From contig JBDTOX010000094.1 in assembly GCA_039933015.1 (NCBI GenBank), forward strand, positions 1-8,488: 8,488 nucleotides of DNA, in the 5' to 3' direction. The notes beneath the pieces were generated by a model that saw only the letters and a list, made by a program, of their open reading frames with translations, searched no databases and was not told where the DNA came from. Shown here piece after piece: positions 1-6,609 of this stretch; position 1 is the first letter of the stretch, and each line of letters opens with the position of its first letter. The position numbers and the translations under genes were made by a program. The DNA comes from JBDTOX01 sp039933015. Lineage in GTDB: Bacteria > Pseudomonadota > Gammaproteobacteria > Burkholderiales > Methylophilaceae.

Positions 1-289
<289 letters not shown>

Positions 290-590
290 AATTCCCAACT
301 ATTACTTGTGACCCCAATAAAGGGGTCGGTATGTCGCTTTGGCTTAATTCTCAAATGAATCTTAGGTTCGTCGTCTCCAGCCATTGCTAGCCAGAGAGAT
401 TTACAAAGTTTCATTCAAGGTGTTAAGCACTTGTATCTTGAGTGCCATCTCTCTGCAACCCGTACGACACCTTTAACAGTGCGTCCAGGCCATCAAGTGA
501 CTGCCTCATCCACAAGCACTCACACCTATCGATTGTTCAAGTTTTTAAAGAGCAGGTATTTCTTTTACTTCGCCGCGTTAGCAACGAGAG
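290..590 (-). other. Transcribed leader of the rRNA operon (pre-16S 5' region)
   Basis: About 300 nt separate the most proximal rRNA promoter from the mature 16S end, and no protein gene is supported here. On the minus strand the leader starts near 590, passes a boxA site (541-554) and a boxC-like GGTGTGAGTGC (516-526), and ends next to 16S. A perfect 6-bp hairpin GACCCC/GGGGTC with a 6-nt loop lies at 310-327, about 20 nt before the 16S end. In known rRNA operons this region pairs with sequence 3' of 16S to form the RNase III processing stem; that partner is outside the window, so the pairing cannot be shown. Short open frames here are chance. Confidence 0.8.
541..554 (-). promoter_or_regulatory. 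rRNA antitermination boxA site
   Basis: The minus strand reads TGCTCTTTAAAAAC, close to the E. coli rrn boxA TGCTCTTTAACAA. It lies about 36 nt downstream of the predicted start of the proximal promoter, and is followed by CAATCGATAGGTGTGAGTGC, which resembles the E. coli CAATCTGTGTGGGCAC (boxC) region. In known operons boxA RNA recruits NusB-S10 and associated factors to prevent premature termination of untranslated rRNA transcripts. The match and position are seen; function is inferred from the family. Confidence 0.85.
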
Positions 591-596
591 GGGCGC

Positions 597-624
597 ATTA
601 TACAGACCGTATTTATTTGGTCAA
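597..624 (-). promoter_or_regulatory. rRNA promoter, proximal (closest to 16S)
   Basis: On the minus strand: TTGACC (619-624), 16-nt spacer, perfect TATAAT (597-602), then the discriminator GCGCCCCTC. TATAATGCGCC is identical to the corresponding stretch of E. coli rrnB P1. The predicted start is near 590. The GC-rich discriminator is the feature that makes rRNA promoters sensitive to ppGpp and initiating NTP levels, so stringent control is inferred. Upstream of the -35 is an AT-rich stretch (about 628-645) suited to an UP element, overlapping a dyad GAGGAAAT/ATTTCCCTC (625-649). Confidence 0.9.
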
Positions 625-683
625 GAGGAAATCTAAACTTATTTCCCTCTCCCTGCGCACTCCGTTGTTGCAGCGAGGGGCGC

Positions 684-711
684 ATTGTACAGACCGTATT
701 TATTTGGTCAA
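684..711 (-). promoter_or_regulatory. rRNA promoter, middle
   Basis: On the minus strand: TTGACC (706-711), a 16-nt spacer identical to that of the proximal promoter, and TACAAT (684-689) followed by the same GCGCCCCTC discriminator. It is the equivalent of the proximal promoter in the neighbouring repeat unit, with one change in the -10 hexamer that should weaken it somewhat. The predicted start is near 677. The upstream tract is AT-rich. Confidence 0.87.
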
Positions 712-771
712 GAGGAAAAACTAAACTTATTTCTCTCTCCCTGCGCACTCCGTTGTTGCAGCGAGGGGCGC

Positions 772-799
772 ATTCTACAGACCTCAGCGCAGCGGTCAA
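772..799 (-). promoter_or_regulatory. rRNA promoter, distal
   Basis: On the minus strand: TTGACC (794-799), a 16-nt spacer, TAGAAT (772-777) and the same GCGCCCCTC discriminator. Most of the spacer differs (CGCTGCGCTGA in place of AAATAAATAC), but GGTCTG next to the -10 is kept, so this copy is older or was partly replaced. The sequence upstream of the -35 (about 805-830) contains AAATATGAAAAATAA, a reasonable UP element. It lies about 50 bp beyond the tyrS stop codon. The predicted start is near 765. Confidence 0.83.
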
Positions 800-849
800 G
801 AGGGATTCATGGTTATTTTTCATATTTACGCCCCACCCTACGTTTATCA

Positions 850-2046
850 CTAGGCTATTGTGATGCGCGCGAATTTTCGCTTGCCCACTTGAGCCACTAT
901 AGCAAGTCCGCGAGCAAGCTCCAGCGCCTTGTCAGAAACTTTCGCGCCATCTAGCTTGACCCCGCCCTGCTCGATCATACGCAAGGCTTCGGAAGTACTG
1001 GCCACCAATCCGGCCTGTTTTAATAGCTGCGCTATGGTGATCGTGGCTTGCGTTAACTGCACTGTTACTTCAGGCACAACATCCGGAATACCCCCCTTCG
1101 AACGCAGCTCAAAATCCACCAGCGCTTGTTCAGCAGCAGCGGCAGAATGGAAGCGCGCCACAATTTCCTGTGCGAAGCGCACTTTTACATCACGCGGGTT
1201 TGTGCCGCCATCAACATCTGCTTTCCATTGCCCAATGGTCTGGATAGATTCAAAAGACAGCAATTCAATATAGCGCCACATCAGCGCATCAGATACAGAC
1301 ATAAGCTTGCCGAAGATTTCCGTGGCGGGTTCAGTGATGCCTATATAGTTACCAAGCGACTTGGACATCTTATTGACACCGTCCAGCCCTTCCAACAAAG
1401 GCATAGTCAGTACACATTGCTGGCTTTGGCCAAAGTGTTTTTGAAGTTCGCGGCCCATTAATAGGTTGAATTTCTGGTCGGTGCCACCTAGTTCAACGTC
1501 AGCTTTAAGCTCCACCGAGTCATAGCCCTGCAATAACGGGTAAAGAAATTCGTGAATCGCAATCGGCTGGTTGGCCTTATAACGCTTACTGAAATCATCG
1601 CGCTCCAACATGCGGGCTACAGTGTGTGTAGCAGCCAGTTTCAGCATGCCGGCAGCGCCCAGTTTGTTAAGCCAGCTTGAGTTGAATACCACTTCCGTTT
1701 GCTCGGGCTTTAATATCTTAAACACTTGCGCGGTGTAAGACTTAGCGTTTTCCTGCACCTGTTCAGCCGTTAATGGCGGACGCGTTACACTTTTGCCAGT
1801 GGGGTCGCCAATCATGCCAGTAAAGTCACCAATCAGGAAAAGCACTTGATGGCCCAACTCCTGGAACTGCCGTAGCTTATTGAGAAGAACCGTATGCCCC
1901 AGATGCAAATCCGGTGCAGTTGGATCAAAACCAGCCTTTACTCGTAATGGCTGATTTTTTTTTAGTTTCTCAATCAGCTCTTGCTCGATTAGCAACTCAT
2001 CGCTACCGCGTTTGATGATGGCTAATGCCTCTTTTAAATGCGTCAT
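850..2046 (-). CDS. tyrS: Tyrosyl-tRNA synthetase
   Basis: Cytoplasmic class I aminoacyl-tRNA synthetase that charges tRNA-Tyr with tyrosine using ATP. The 398-residue protein has the HIGH-type motif HLGH at residues 48-51, the tyrosine pocket segment YPLLQGYDSVELKADVELGG around 169-188 followed by TDQKFN, the KMSKS loop at 226-230, and a C-terminal S4 RNA-binding domain from about residue 335. Length fits the proteobacterial TyrS subgroup of about 400 residues. The ATG at 2046 gives the standard N-terminus MTHLKEAL; its ribosome site is weak (AGG about 13 nt upstream). The gene is divergent from the M23 peptidase gene (98-bp gap) and points at the rRNA promoters. No terminator is visible between its TAG stop and those promoters, so read-through into the rRNA operon is possible. 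Confidence 0.98.
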   Translation of the reverse strand: MTHLKEALAIIKRGSDELLIEQELIEKLKKNQPLRVKAGFDPTAPDLHLGHTVLLNKLRQFQELGHQVLFLIGDFTGMIGDPTGKSVTRPPLTAEQVQENAKSYTAQVFKILKPEQTEVVFNSSWLNKLGAAGMLKLAATHTVARMLERDDFSKRYKANQPIAIHEFLYPLLQGYDSVELKADVELGGTDQKFNLLMGRELQKHFGQSQQCVLTMPLLEGLDGVNKMSKSLGNYIGITEPATEIFGKLMSVSDALMWRYIELLSFESIQTIGQWKADVDGGTNPRDVKVRFAQEIVARFHSAAAAEQALVDFELRSKGGIPDVVPEVTVQLTQATITIAQLLKQAGLVASTSEALRMIEQGGVKLDGAKVSDKALELARGLAIVAQVGKRKFARITIA

Positions 2047-2082
2047 CGCTTGTTTTTACCTATCGTTTTTTGCCCATTCGCT

Positions 2083-2111
2083 TTTACCCTTGGAGGGTTT
2101 TCTGTTAGCAT
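2083..2111 (+). promoter_or_regulatory. Possible promoter for the M23 peptidase-anmK operon
   Basis: TTTACC (2083-2088), a 17-nt spacer and TAGCAT (2106-2111) with an upstream TG, giving an extended -10 (TGTTAGCAT). Both hexamers match the sigma-70 consensus only moderately. It lies in the divergent gap between tyrS and the peptidase gene and would start transcription near 2118, giving a leader of about 27 nt. A second candidate, TTGATG-N16-TTAAAT, lies inside the start of tyrS (about 2012-2039). Neither is certain. Confidence 0.35.
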
Positions 2112-2114
2112 TCA

Positions 2115-2138
2115 CCCTCGAATTCAAGTATTTGAGGG
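2115..2138 (+). promoter_or_regulatory. Possible hairpin masking the ribosome binding site of the M23 peptidase gene
   Basis: CCCTCGAAT (2115-2123) can pair with ATTTGAGGG (2130-2138) in a 9-bp stem (one G-U pair) with a 6-nt loop. The right arm contains GAGGG (2134-2138), the Shine-Dalgarno sequence 6 nt before the GTG start. The pairing is seen in the sequence. A role in limiting translation is inference, and it requires a transcript that starts upstream of 2115. Confidence 0.35.
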
Positions 2139-2144
2139 ACGCCA

Positions 2145-3491
2145 GTGCAGCAGAGCAAGCCAAGTTATAAACAAAGTATTTTAGCGCAAAACACCATCTC
2201 TAAAGAACGAAAGCTCAGTCTGCGCTGGCTACTTGCTATTTCCAGCATTCCGCTATTCGGCATTTATGCCGCTTTTGGTATTGCGCCTCAAACCGTCACC
2301 CAAAATATACCTGTATCTACTGTTATCGAAGAAATTGCATTACCCGTGGTTGATACGCGGGCAGTTCAAACCTTATCCGCGAATGAAAATTTTTGGCAGG
2401 CTGACCAGGTACGTCGCGACGATACGCTTGCCAGCTTGATAGCACGTTTAAATATCCGTAATACGGATGCGATCGATTTTTTACGCCGCAATCCTGCCGC
2501 CAGCGGCTTAGCCTCAGGCCTGCGTCCGAGCAATTCCATTCAGGCGCAAACCAACCAAGATGGCGAGTTGCTTAAACTACAATATCAAATGGGTTCAAAT
2601 TCCACTTTAAATATCGAGCGCACCGAATCCGGATATCAGGCACAGACCATCGAACCAGTACTCGAGACCCACAGCGTACTTAAATCCGCTGAAATCAGGA
2701 GCTCCTTATTTGAAGCAACAGATGATGCCGATATCCCCGACCAGATAGCGCTGCAGCTTGTCGATATTTTCTCCAGCGAGATTGATTTTCATAGTGACCT
2801 GCGCCGCGGCGACCACTTAGTAGTAGTTTATGAAGCCAATTACAATAATGGTACACCGGTCAAAACTGGTCAGATACTTGCTGCTGAATTTATAAATAAA
2901 GGTATCACCTACCGTGCCGTGCTATACCGCAACCCTGAAGGCCAATCTAGCTATTACACTCCCGAAGGAAAAAGCCTGCATAAATCGTTCCTGCGTTCTC
3001 CTCTGGAGTTCTCGCGCATCAGTTCAGGTTTCAGCCTGGGACGCTTCCACCCCATACTGCAAAAAATCCGCGCCCATAAAGGCGTAGATTATGCTGCACC
3101 AATTGGTACGCGCATTAAAGCGTCAGCCGATGGCGCAGTAGCTTTTGTTGGCGTCAAAAGTGGCTATGGCAACATTATTGTGTTGCAGCATCAAAACGGC
3201 ATTAGCACCGTTTACGGACATTTATCCCACTTTGCTGCCGGGCTACGCAAGGGCATGAAAGTAGCCCAAGGTGAAATTATCGGCTTTGTCGGCATGTCAG
3301 GCTTGGCTACCGGACCACACCTGCATTATGAGTTCCTGCTTAATGGCCAACAGCGTGACCCGTTAAAGGTTGCCTTGCCCACAACAACGCCTATCTCTGC
3401 CCGTTACCAGTCAGCTTTTGCAGCAAATAGCGCAGCAATGACGGCGCAACTCAATTTGCTAAGTGCGAGCAAGCTTGCTTCGCTGGAATAG
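2145..3491 (+). CDS. M23 family murein DD-endopeptidase, MepM-like
   Basis: Membrane-anchored periplasmic zinc peptidase expected to cleave cross-link peptides in peptidoglycan, making room for growth. The 448-residue protein has a basic cytoplasmic N-terminus, one hydrophobic segment at about 27-47, an OapA/LysM-like region at about 70-160, a middle domain, and a C-terminal LytM/M23 domain. Zinc ligands are visible: H311 and D315 in HKGVD, and H394 in GPHLH (392-394), with the catalytic His in YGH at 359. All key residues are present, so it should be active rather than a degenerate LytM activator. The GTG start at 2145 is supported by GAGGG 6 nt upstream. The stop codon overlaps the anmK start by one base. 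The domain plan resembles E. coli MepM (YebA), but the exact peptide specificity cannot be read, so no symbol is given. Confidence 0.92.
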   Translation: MQQSKPSYKQSILAQNTISKERKLSLRWLLAISSIPLFGIYAAFGIAPQTVTQNIPVSTVIEEIALPVVDTRAVQTLSANENFWQADQVRRDDTLASLIARLNIRNTDAIDFLRRNPAASGLASGLRPSNSIQAQTNQDGELLKLQYQMGSNSTLNIERTESGYQAQTIEPVLETHSVLKSAEIRSSLFEATDDADIPDQIALQLVDIFSSEIDFHSDLRRGDHLVVVYEANYNNGTPVKTGQILAAEFINKGITYRAVLYRNPEGQSSYYTPEGKSLHKSFLRSPLEFSRISSGFSLGRFHPILQKIRAHKGVDYAAPIGTRIKASADGAVAFVGVKSGYGNIIVLQHQNGISTVYGHLSHFAAGLRKGMKVAQGEIIGFVGMSGLATGPHLHYEFLLNGQQRDPLKVALPTTTPISARYQSAFAANSAAMTAQLNLLSASKLASLE

Positions 3492-4585
3492 TGGCTAGCG
3501 AGTACTTTATAGGGCTAATGTCCGGGACTAGCCTGGATGGTGTAGATGCTGTACTGACGAAATTTAATGGCCTGCGCTGCCATGTCACCCATAGCCATTT
3601 TGTAGCTTATTCCCCTTCCTTGCGTGCAGATTTATTGGCACTGCATGTAAGCGGTGAAAATGAGCTGGAACGCACAGCTATGCTAGGTAATCAGTTAGCG
3701 CGGTTATACGCGGCGTCTGTCAATCAACTGCTGGCCATCGCCAATACAGATACAGCAAAAATTGCAGCTATAGGTTGCCATGGGCAAACCATACGGCATC
3801 GCCCCGAATTGGGATACACGCTGCAGATTGGCAATCCTGCTTTGCTGGCCGAGCTGACCGGCATTAGTGTCGTTGCTGATTTCCGTAGCCGGGATATTGC
3901 AGCGGGCGGCCAGGGCGCACCCTTGGTACCTGCGTTTCATCATGCATTATTCGCCGATAGACAAATTCACCGTATCATTCTCAATATTGGCGGCATTGCC
4001 AATCTGACCAACTTGCCTATTGATGACACGGTGAGCGGATTTGATTCCGGGCCGGGCAATATGCTCATGGATGCATGGGCAGAACAGCATTTAGGCAAAG
4101 CCTATGATGAATCTGGCAATTGGGCCGCTAGCGGTCGAATAATTGACGGGTTGCTCAATGCATTGTTAGCCCATCCATTCTTTAAGCAAATGCCGCCCAA
4201 GAGCACTGGGCGCGATATGTTTAATCTGTCATGGCTTACGCATTATCTTCTTGCCGACTATGCGGCGGCTGACGTGCAACGTACGCTACTAGAGCTGACA
4301 GCGCAAACTATCGTTATGTCGGTTATGGAATACTGCGGTGCAGCGGCGGAAATTTATCTTTGCGGTGGCGGCGCCCACAATCAATTGTTGGTACAACGCT
4401 TGCAGCAACTGCTTCATCCTGTAAAAATCGGCATGAGCGACACCTTGGGCATAAATGCCGATTGGGTTGAAGCCGCAGCCTTTGCCTGGCTGGCTAGACA
4501 GGCCATGCACCACTCGCCTGGTAATTTGCCTGCAGTAACCGGGGCAAAAGGTGAGCGCATATTAGGTGCAATATACGTGAACTAA
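3491..4585 (+). CDS. anmK: Anhydro-N-acetylmuramic acid kinase
   Basis: Cytoplasmic ATP-dependent kinase that opens the 1,6-anhydro ring of anhydro-MurNAc and phosphorylates it to MurNAc-6-phosphate, a step in peptidoglycan recycling. The 364-residue length is normal for the family. Signature segments are GLMSGTSLDGVDAV (8-21), the GCHGQT block (95-100), NIGGIANLT (165-173) and GFDSGPGN (183-190). D185 in the last aligns with the catalytic Asp known from Pseudomonas AnmK. The start is the GTG of TAGTG, where the peptidase stop and the anmK start share a G; no strong ribosome site precedes it, so translational coupling to the peptidase is likely. The pairing fits a shared cell-wall turnover role: the upstream enzyme cuts the wall, this one salvages the sugar. 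Confidence 0.97.
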   Translation: MASEYFIGLMSGTSLDGVDAVLTKFNGLRCHVTHSHFVAYSPSLRADLLALHVSGENELERTAMLGNQLARLYAASVNQLLAIANTDTAKIAAIGCHGQTIRHRPELGYTLQIGNPALLAELTGISVVADFRSRDIAAGGQGAPLVPAFHHALFADRQIHRIILNIGGIANLTNLPIDDTVSGFDSGPGNMLMDAWAEQHLGKAYDESGNWAASGRIIDGLLNALLAHPFFKQMPPKSTGRDMFNLSWLTHYLLADYAAADVQRTLLELTAQTIVMSVMEYCGAAAEIYLCGGGAHNQLLVQRLQQLLHPVKIGMSDTLGINADWVEAAAFAWLARQAMHHSPGNLPAVTGAKGERILGAIYVN

Positions 4586-4626
4586 TGACACAAGCTCACG
4601 CTAACTAAACCATTGAAATAATTAAT

Positions 4627-5919
4627 ATGAAGCCAACCAAAGTTACACTGACTTTTGATAACGGTGCTACGCCGATTGAATTACCTGTGCTCTCCGGCAA
4701 TTTAGGAGCGGATGTCATTGATATACGCAATTTGGGCAAAAGTGGGTACTTTACCTATGACCCCGGCTTTCTATCGACTGCCTCATGCAGCTCTGGTATT
4801 ACATACATCGACGGCGACGAGGGCTTGCTGTATTACCGCGGCTATCCGATTGAGCAACTGGCTGAGCATTGCGACTTTATGGAGGTTTCATACCTGCTAA
4901 TTAATGGAGAGCTGCCCAATAATCAGCAAAAGCAGACATTTACCAACACCATTAGCAGCCACACCATGCTGCACGACCAGCTCGCGCATACATTCCGCGG
5001 ATTCAGGCGCGACTCCCACCCGATGGCGGTGATGGTCGGCGTACTGGGCTCGATGTCGGCGTTCTATCATGATTCCCTGGATATTCGCGATCTGCAGCAT
5101 CGTGAAATCTCGGCTTTTCGCTTGCTAGCCAAGGTACCGACGATTGCCGCATTTTGTTACAAATACAATCTTGGCCAGCCATTCATGTACCCGCAAAATC
5201 GCTACAATTATGCGCAAAATTTCATGCACATGATGTTTGCTACCCCTTGCGAAGCATATGAACCCAACCCTATACTCGCCAAGGCGTTCGAGCGCATATT
5301 GATCTTACATGCCGATCACGAACAAAATGCTTCCACTTCTACGGTAAGACTTGTAGGTTCCAGCGGCGCTAACCCGTTTGCATGTATCTCAGCCGGCATT
5401 GCTTCGCTATGGGGTCCTGCACATGGCGGCGCTAATGAGGCCACGCTTAAAATGCTGGAAGAAATCGGTGATGTGAGCAGAATAGGCGAATACATCAAGC
5501 GCGCCAAAGATAAAGCTGACTCTTTCCGCTTGATGGGCTTCGGCCATCGTGTTTATAGAAACATGGATCCTCGCGCAGCGATAATGCGTCAGACCTGCCA
5601 CCAGGTTCTAGACGAGTTGGGCCTGCATGATGACCCTATGTTCAAGCTAGCGCTTAAATTGGAACGGATAGCGCTGGAAGATGAGTATTTCGTTAGCAAA
5701 CAGCTTTATCCGAATGTAGATTTCTACTCGGGCATCGTCATGCGTGCCATGGGGATTCCAAATTCTATGTTTACCGCCATCTTTGCATTGGCACGCACCG
5801 CTGGCTGGATAGCGCAATGGAACGAAATGGTCTCTGACCCGGAAGCCAAAATCGGACGGCCTCGCCAGCTTTATACAGGCACCGTACGCCGTGATTTTGT
5901 GCCTATCGAAAAACGATAA
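4627..5919 (+). CDS. gltA: Citrate synthase (type II, hexameric form)
   Basis: Condenses acetyl-CoA with oxaloacetate to form citrate, the entry step of the TCA cycle, in the cytoplasm. The 430-residue protein aligns almost end to end with E. coli GltA, including GNLGADVIDIRNLG, STASCSSGITYIDGDEG and HADHEQNASTS. The catalytic triad is present: H266 (in PAHGGANE), H307 (in GFGHRVY) and D365 (in YPNVDFYSG). Residues tied to NADH inhibition in the E. coli enzyme also appear kept: the Tyr of FYHDSLD, Arg and Lys of FRLLAK, and Cys of TPCEAY. NADH sensitivity is therefore inferred. The ATG at 4627 lacks a clear Shine-Dalgarno sequence and lies 41 nt after anmK, so it may be read from the upstream operon; no convincing promoter was found. 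It ends at a strong terminator. It has no metabolic link to its cell-wall neighbours. Confidence 0.98.
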   Translation: MKPTKVTLTFDNGATPIELPVLSGNLGADVIDIRNLGKSGYFTYDPGFLSTASCSSGITYIDGDEGLLYYRGYPIEQLAEHCDFMEVSYLLINGELPNNQQKQTFTNTISSHTMLHDQLAHTFRGFRRDSHPMAVMVGVLGSMSAFYHDSLDIRDLQHREISAFRLLAKVPTIAAFCYKYNLGQPFMYPQNRYNYAQNFMHMMFATPCEAYEPNPILAKAFERILILHADHEQNASTSTVRLVGSSGANPFACISAGIASLWGPAHGGANEATLKMLEEIGDVSRIGEYIKRAKDKADSFRLMGFGHRVYRNMDPRAAIMRQTCHQVLDELGLHDDPMFKLALKLERIALEDEYFVSKQLYPNVDFYSGIVMRAMGIPNSMFTAIFALARTAGWIAQWNEMVSDPEAKIGRPRQLYTGTVRRDFVPIEKR

Positions 5920-5930
5920 ACTGCATGCAC

Positions 5931-5967
5931 TCAATAAAAAAGGGGCATTTAGCCCCTTTTTTATTGA
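5931..5967. terminator. Bidirectional intrinsic terminator between gltA and erpA
   Basis: A perfect 16-bp inverted repeat: 5931-5946 and 5952-5967 are exact complements around the loop ATTTA. The core stem GGGGC/GCCCC is flanked by A-runs on one side and T-runs on the other, giving a U-tract after a GC stem in either direction. It sits 11 nt after the gltA stop and 26 nt after the erpA stop on the opposite strand, so it can serve both convergent genes. Confidence 0.95.
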
Positions 5968-5993
5968 TATTCATTTACTAAACTTAAATTTAA

Positions 5994-6344
5994 TTAAGCC
6001 GAGAAAGAAGATCCGCAGCCGCAAGTGCTAGCTGCGTTAGGATTGCGAATCACGAATTGTGAACCTTGCAGGCTATCCTGATAATCAATTTCAGCGCCCA
6101 TCAGATATTGCAGGCTCATCGGATCAATCAGCAAGCTGACGCCATCGCGCTCAACTTGAGTATCATCATCATTCACTGTATCTTCAAATGTGAAGCCATA
6201 CTGAAAACCAGAACAGCCGCCACCGCTAACAAACACGCGCAATTTGAGATCAGACGAACCTTCTTCGTCAATTAGCTCTTTCACTTTTTTTGCCGCATTG
6301 TCGGTAAAAACCAATGGGCTAGGCATTTCAGTAACAGCATTCAT
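5994..6344 (-). CDS. erpA: Iron-sulfur cluster insertion protein ErpA (A-type carrier)
   Basis: Delivers Fe-S clusters to apo-proteins, in E. coli including IspG of isoprenoid synthesis. It is a small A-type carrier with the three conserved ligand cysteines: one in GGGCSGFQYGF and two in STCGCGSSF at the C-terminus. DPMSLQYL and the NPNA segment also match E. coli ErpA and separate it from IscA and SufA. Two adjacent ATGs are possible. The Shine-Dalgarno AAGGAG (6351-6356) is 3 nt from the first (6347) but 6 nt from the second (6344), so the second is preferred, giving 116 residues. It has its own strong promoter (6375-6403) and lies downstream of decayed genes. It converges on gltA across a shared terminator. 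Confidence 0.96.
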   Translation of the reverse strand: MNAVTEMPSPLVFTDNAAKKVKELIDEEGSSDLKLRVFVSGGGCSGFQYGFTFEDTVNDDDTQVERDGVSLLIDPMSLQYLMGAEIDYQDSLQGSQFVIRNPNAASTCGCGSSFSA

Positions 6345-6374
6345 CATTAACTCCTTAAATTCTCAATTAAAGTT

Positions 6375-6403
6375 ATTATCCTGCGTGCGAGCTGACTGGT
6401 CAA
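6375..6403 (-). promoter_or_regulatory. Strong sigma-70 promoter for erpA
   Basis: On the minus strand: TTGACC (6398-6403), a 17-nt spacer and GATAAT (6375-6380). Five of six bases match consensus in each hexamer, with ideal spacing. The predicted start near 6368 gives a leader of about 24 nt that carries AAGGAG. The -35 overlaps the TGA stop of the bactofilin remnant. I saw no obvious IscR-type site around it. Confidence 0.75.
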
Positions 6404-6609
6404 TCCATATCGATCAGCAAAAAATCAATGGCTTTTTCGATCTGGGTATCACCCAGATAAATCAGCTTGTCCTCAATCACTACACCGGTATGCATTTCCT
6501 TATCGTAGACATCACTAGTGACCCTAGATTTTGTCTGGAGTTCACCATATTGATTTGCGTGTACTGGGCAAAGTATCTTACCGTTAAGCACTATGTGAGC
6601 AACTGTTAC
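6400..6609 (-). pseudogene. Remnant of a bactofilin (polymer-forming cytoskeletal protein) gene
   Basis: The last ~69 codons before the TGA at 6400-6402 read VTVAHIVLNGKI, then VHANQYGELQTKSRVTSDVY, EMHTGVVIEDKLIYLG. This is the typical bactofilin repeat pattern (intact members read approximately SHIVVNG, VRATDYLELQPKARVTGDVHYKTLEMH, GAVVEGKLVH; quoted from memory). The N-terminal part of the bactofilin domain is missing, about two residues are lost after DVY, and conserved glycines are changed. An open frame runs from an ATG at 6711, but its first ~34 codons are the wrong frame of a different gene remnant. Intact bactofilins build filaments that scaffold cell-shape or wall enzymes; this fragment is unlikely to. 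A recently fused expressed peptide of 103 residues cannot be fully excluded. Confidence 0.72.

Larger units (their letters stand above)
588..774 (-). repeat. Tandem 87/88-bp repeat carrying rRNA promoters (two full copies plus start of a third)
   Basis: Unit A (588-674, 87 bp) and unit B (675-762, 88 bp) differ at only a few positions: the -10 (TATAAT versus TACAAT), a CT/AAC difference near 632, and one C/T near 734. A third copy begins at 763 with the same 12 bases GAGGGGCGCATT and keeps the -10 and -35 but diverges elsewhere. Each unit carries one complete promoter on the minus strand plus its upstream AT-rich tract. Position and near-identity indicate a recent local duplication of an rRNA promoter rather than a CRISPR or minisatellite without function. 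Confidence 0.93.

Noticed and set aside
588..774. Regular repeats that might suggest a CRISPR array.
   Set aside because: Only two full 87/88-bp units with no variable spacers; each unit is a complete rRNA promoter.
431..954. Several open frames of 60-100 codons on both strands in the rRNA leader and promoter repeats.
   Set aside because: They lie over boxA, the promoters and repeats, have no recognisable domain or good ribosome site, and repeat the same peptide only because the DNA is duplicated.
929..1461. Plus-strand frames of about 110 codons opposite tyrS.
   Set aside because: They are antisense shadows of a fully conserved synthetase gene and carry no motif or plausible start signal.
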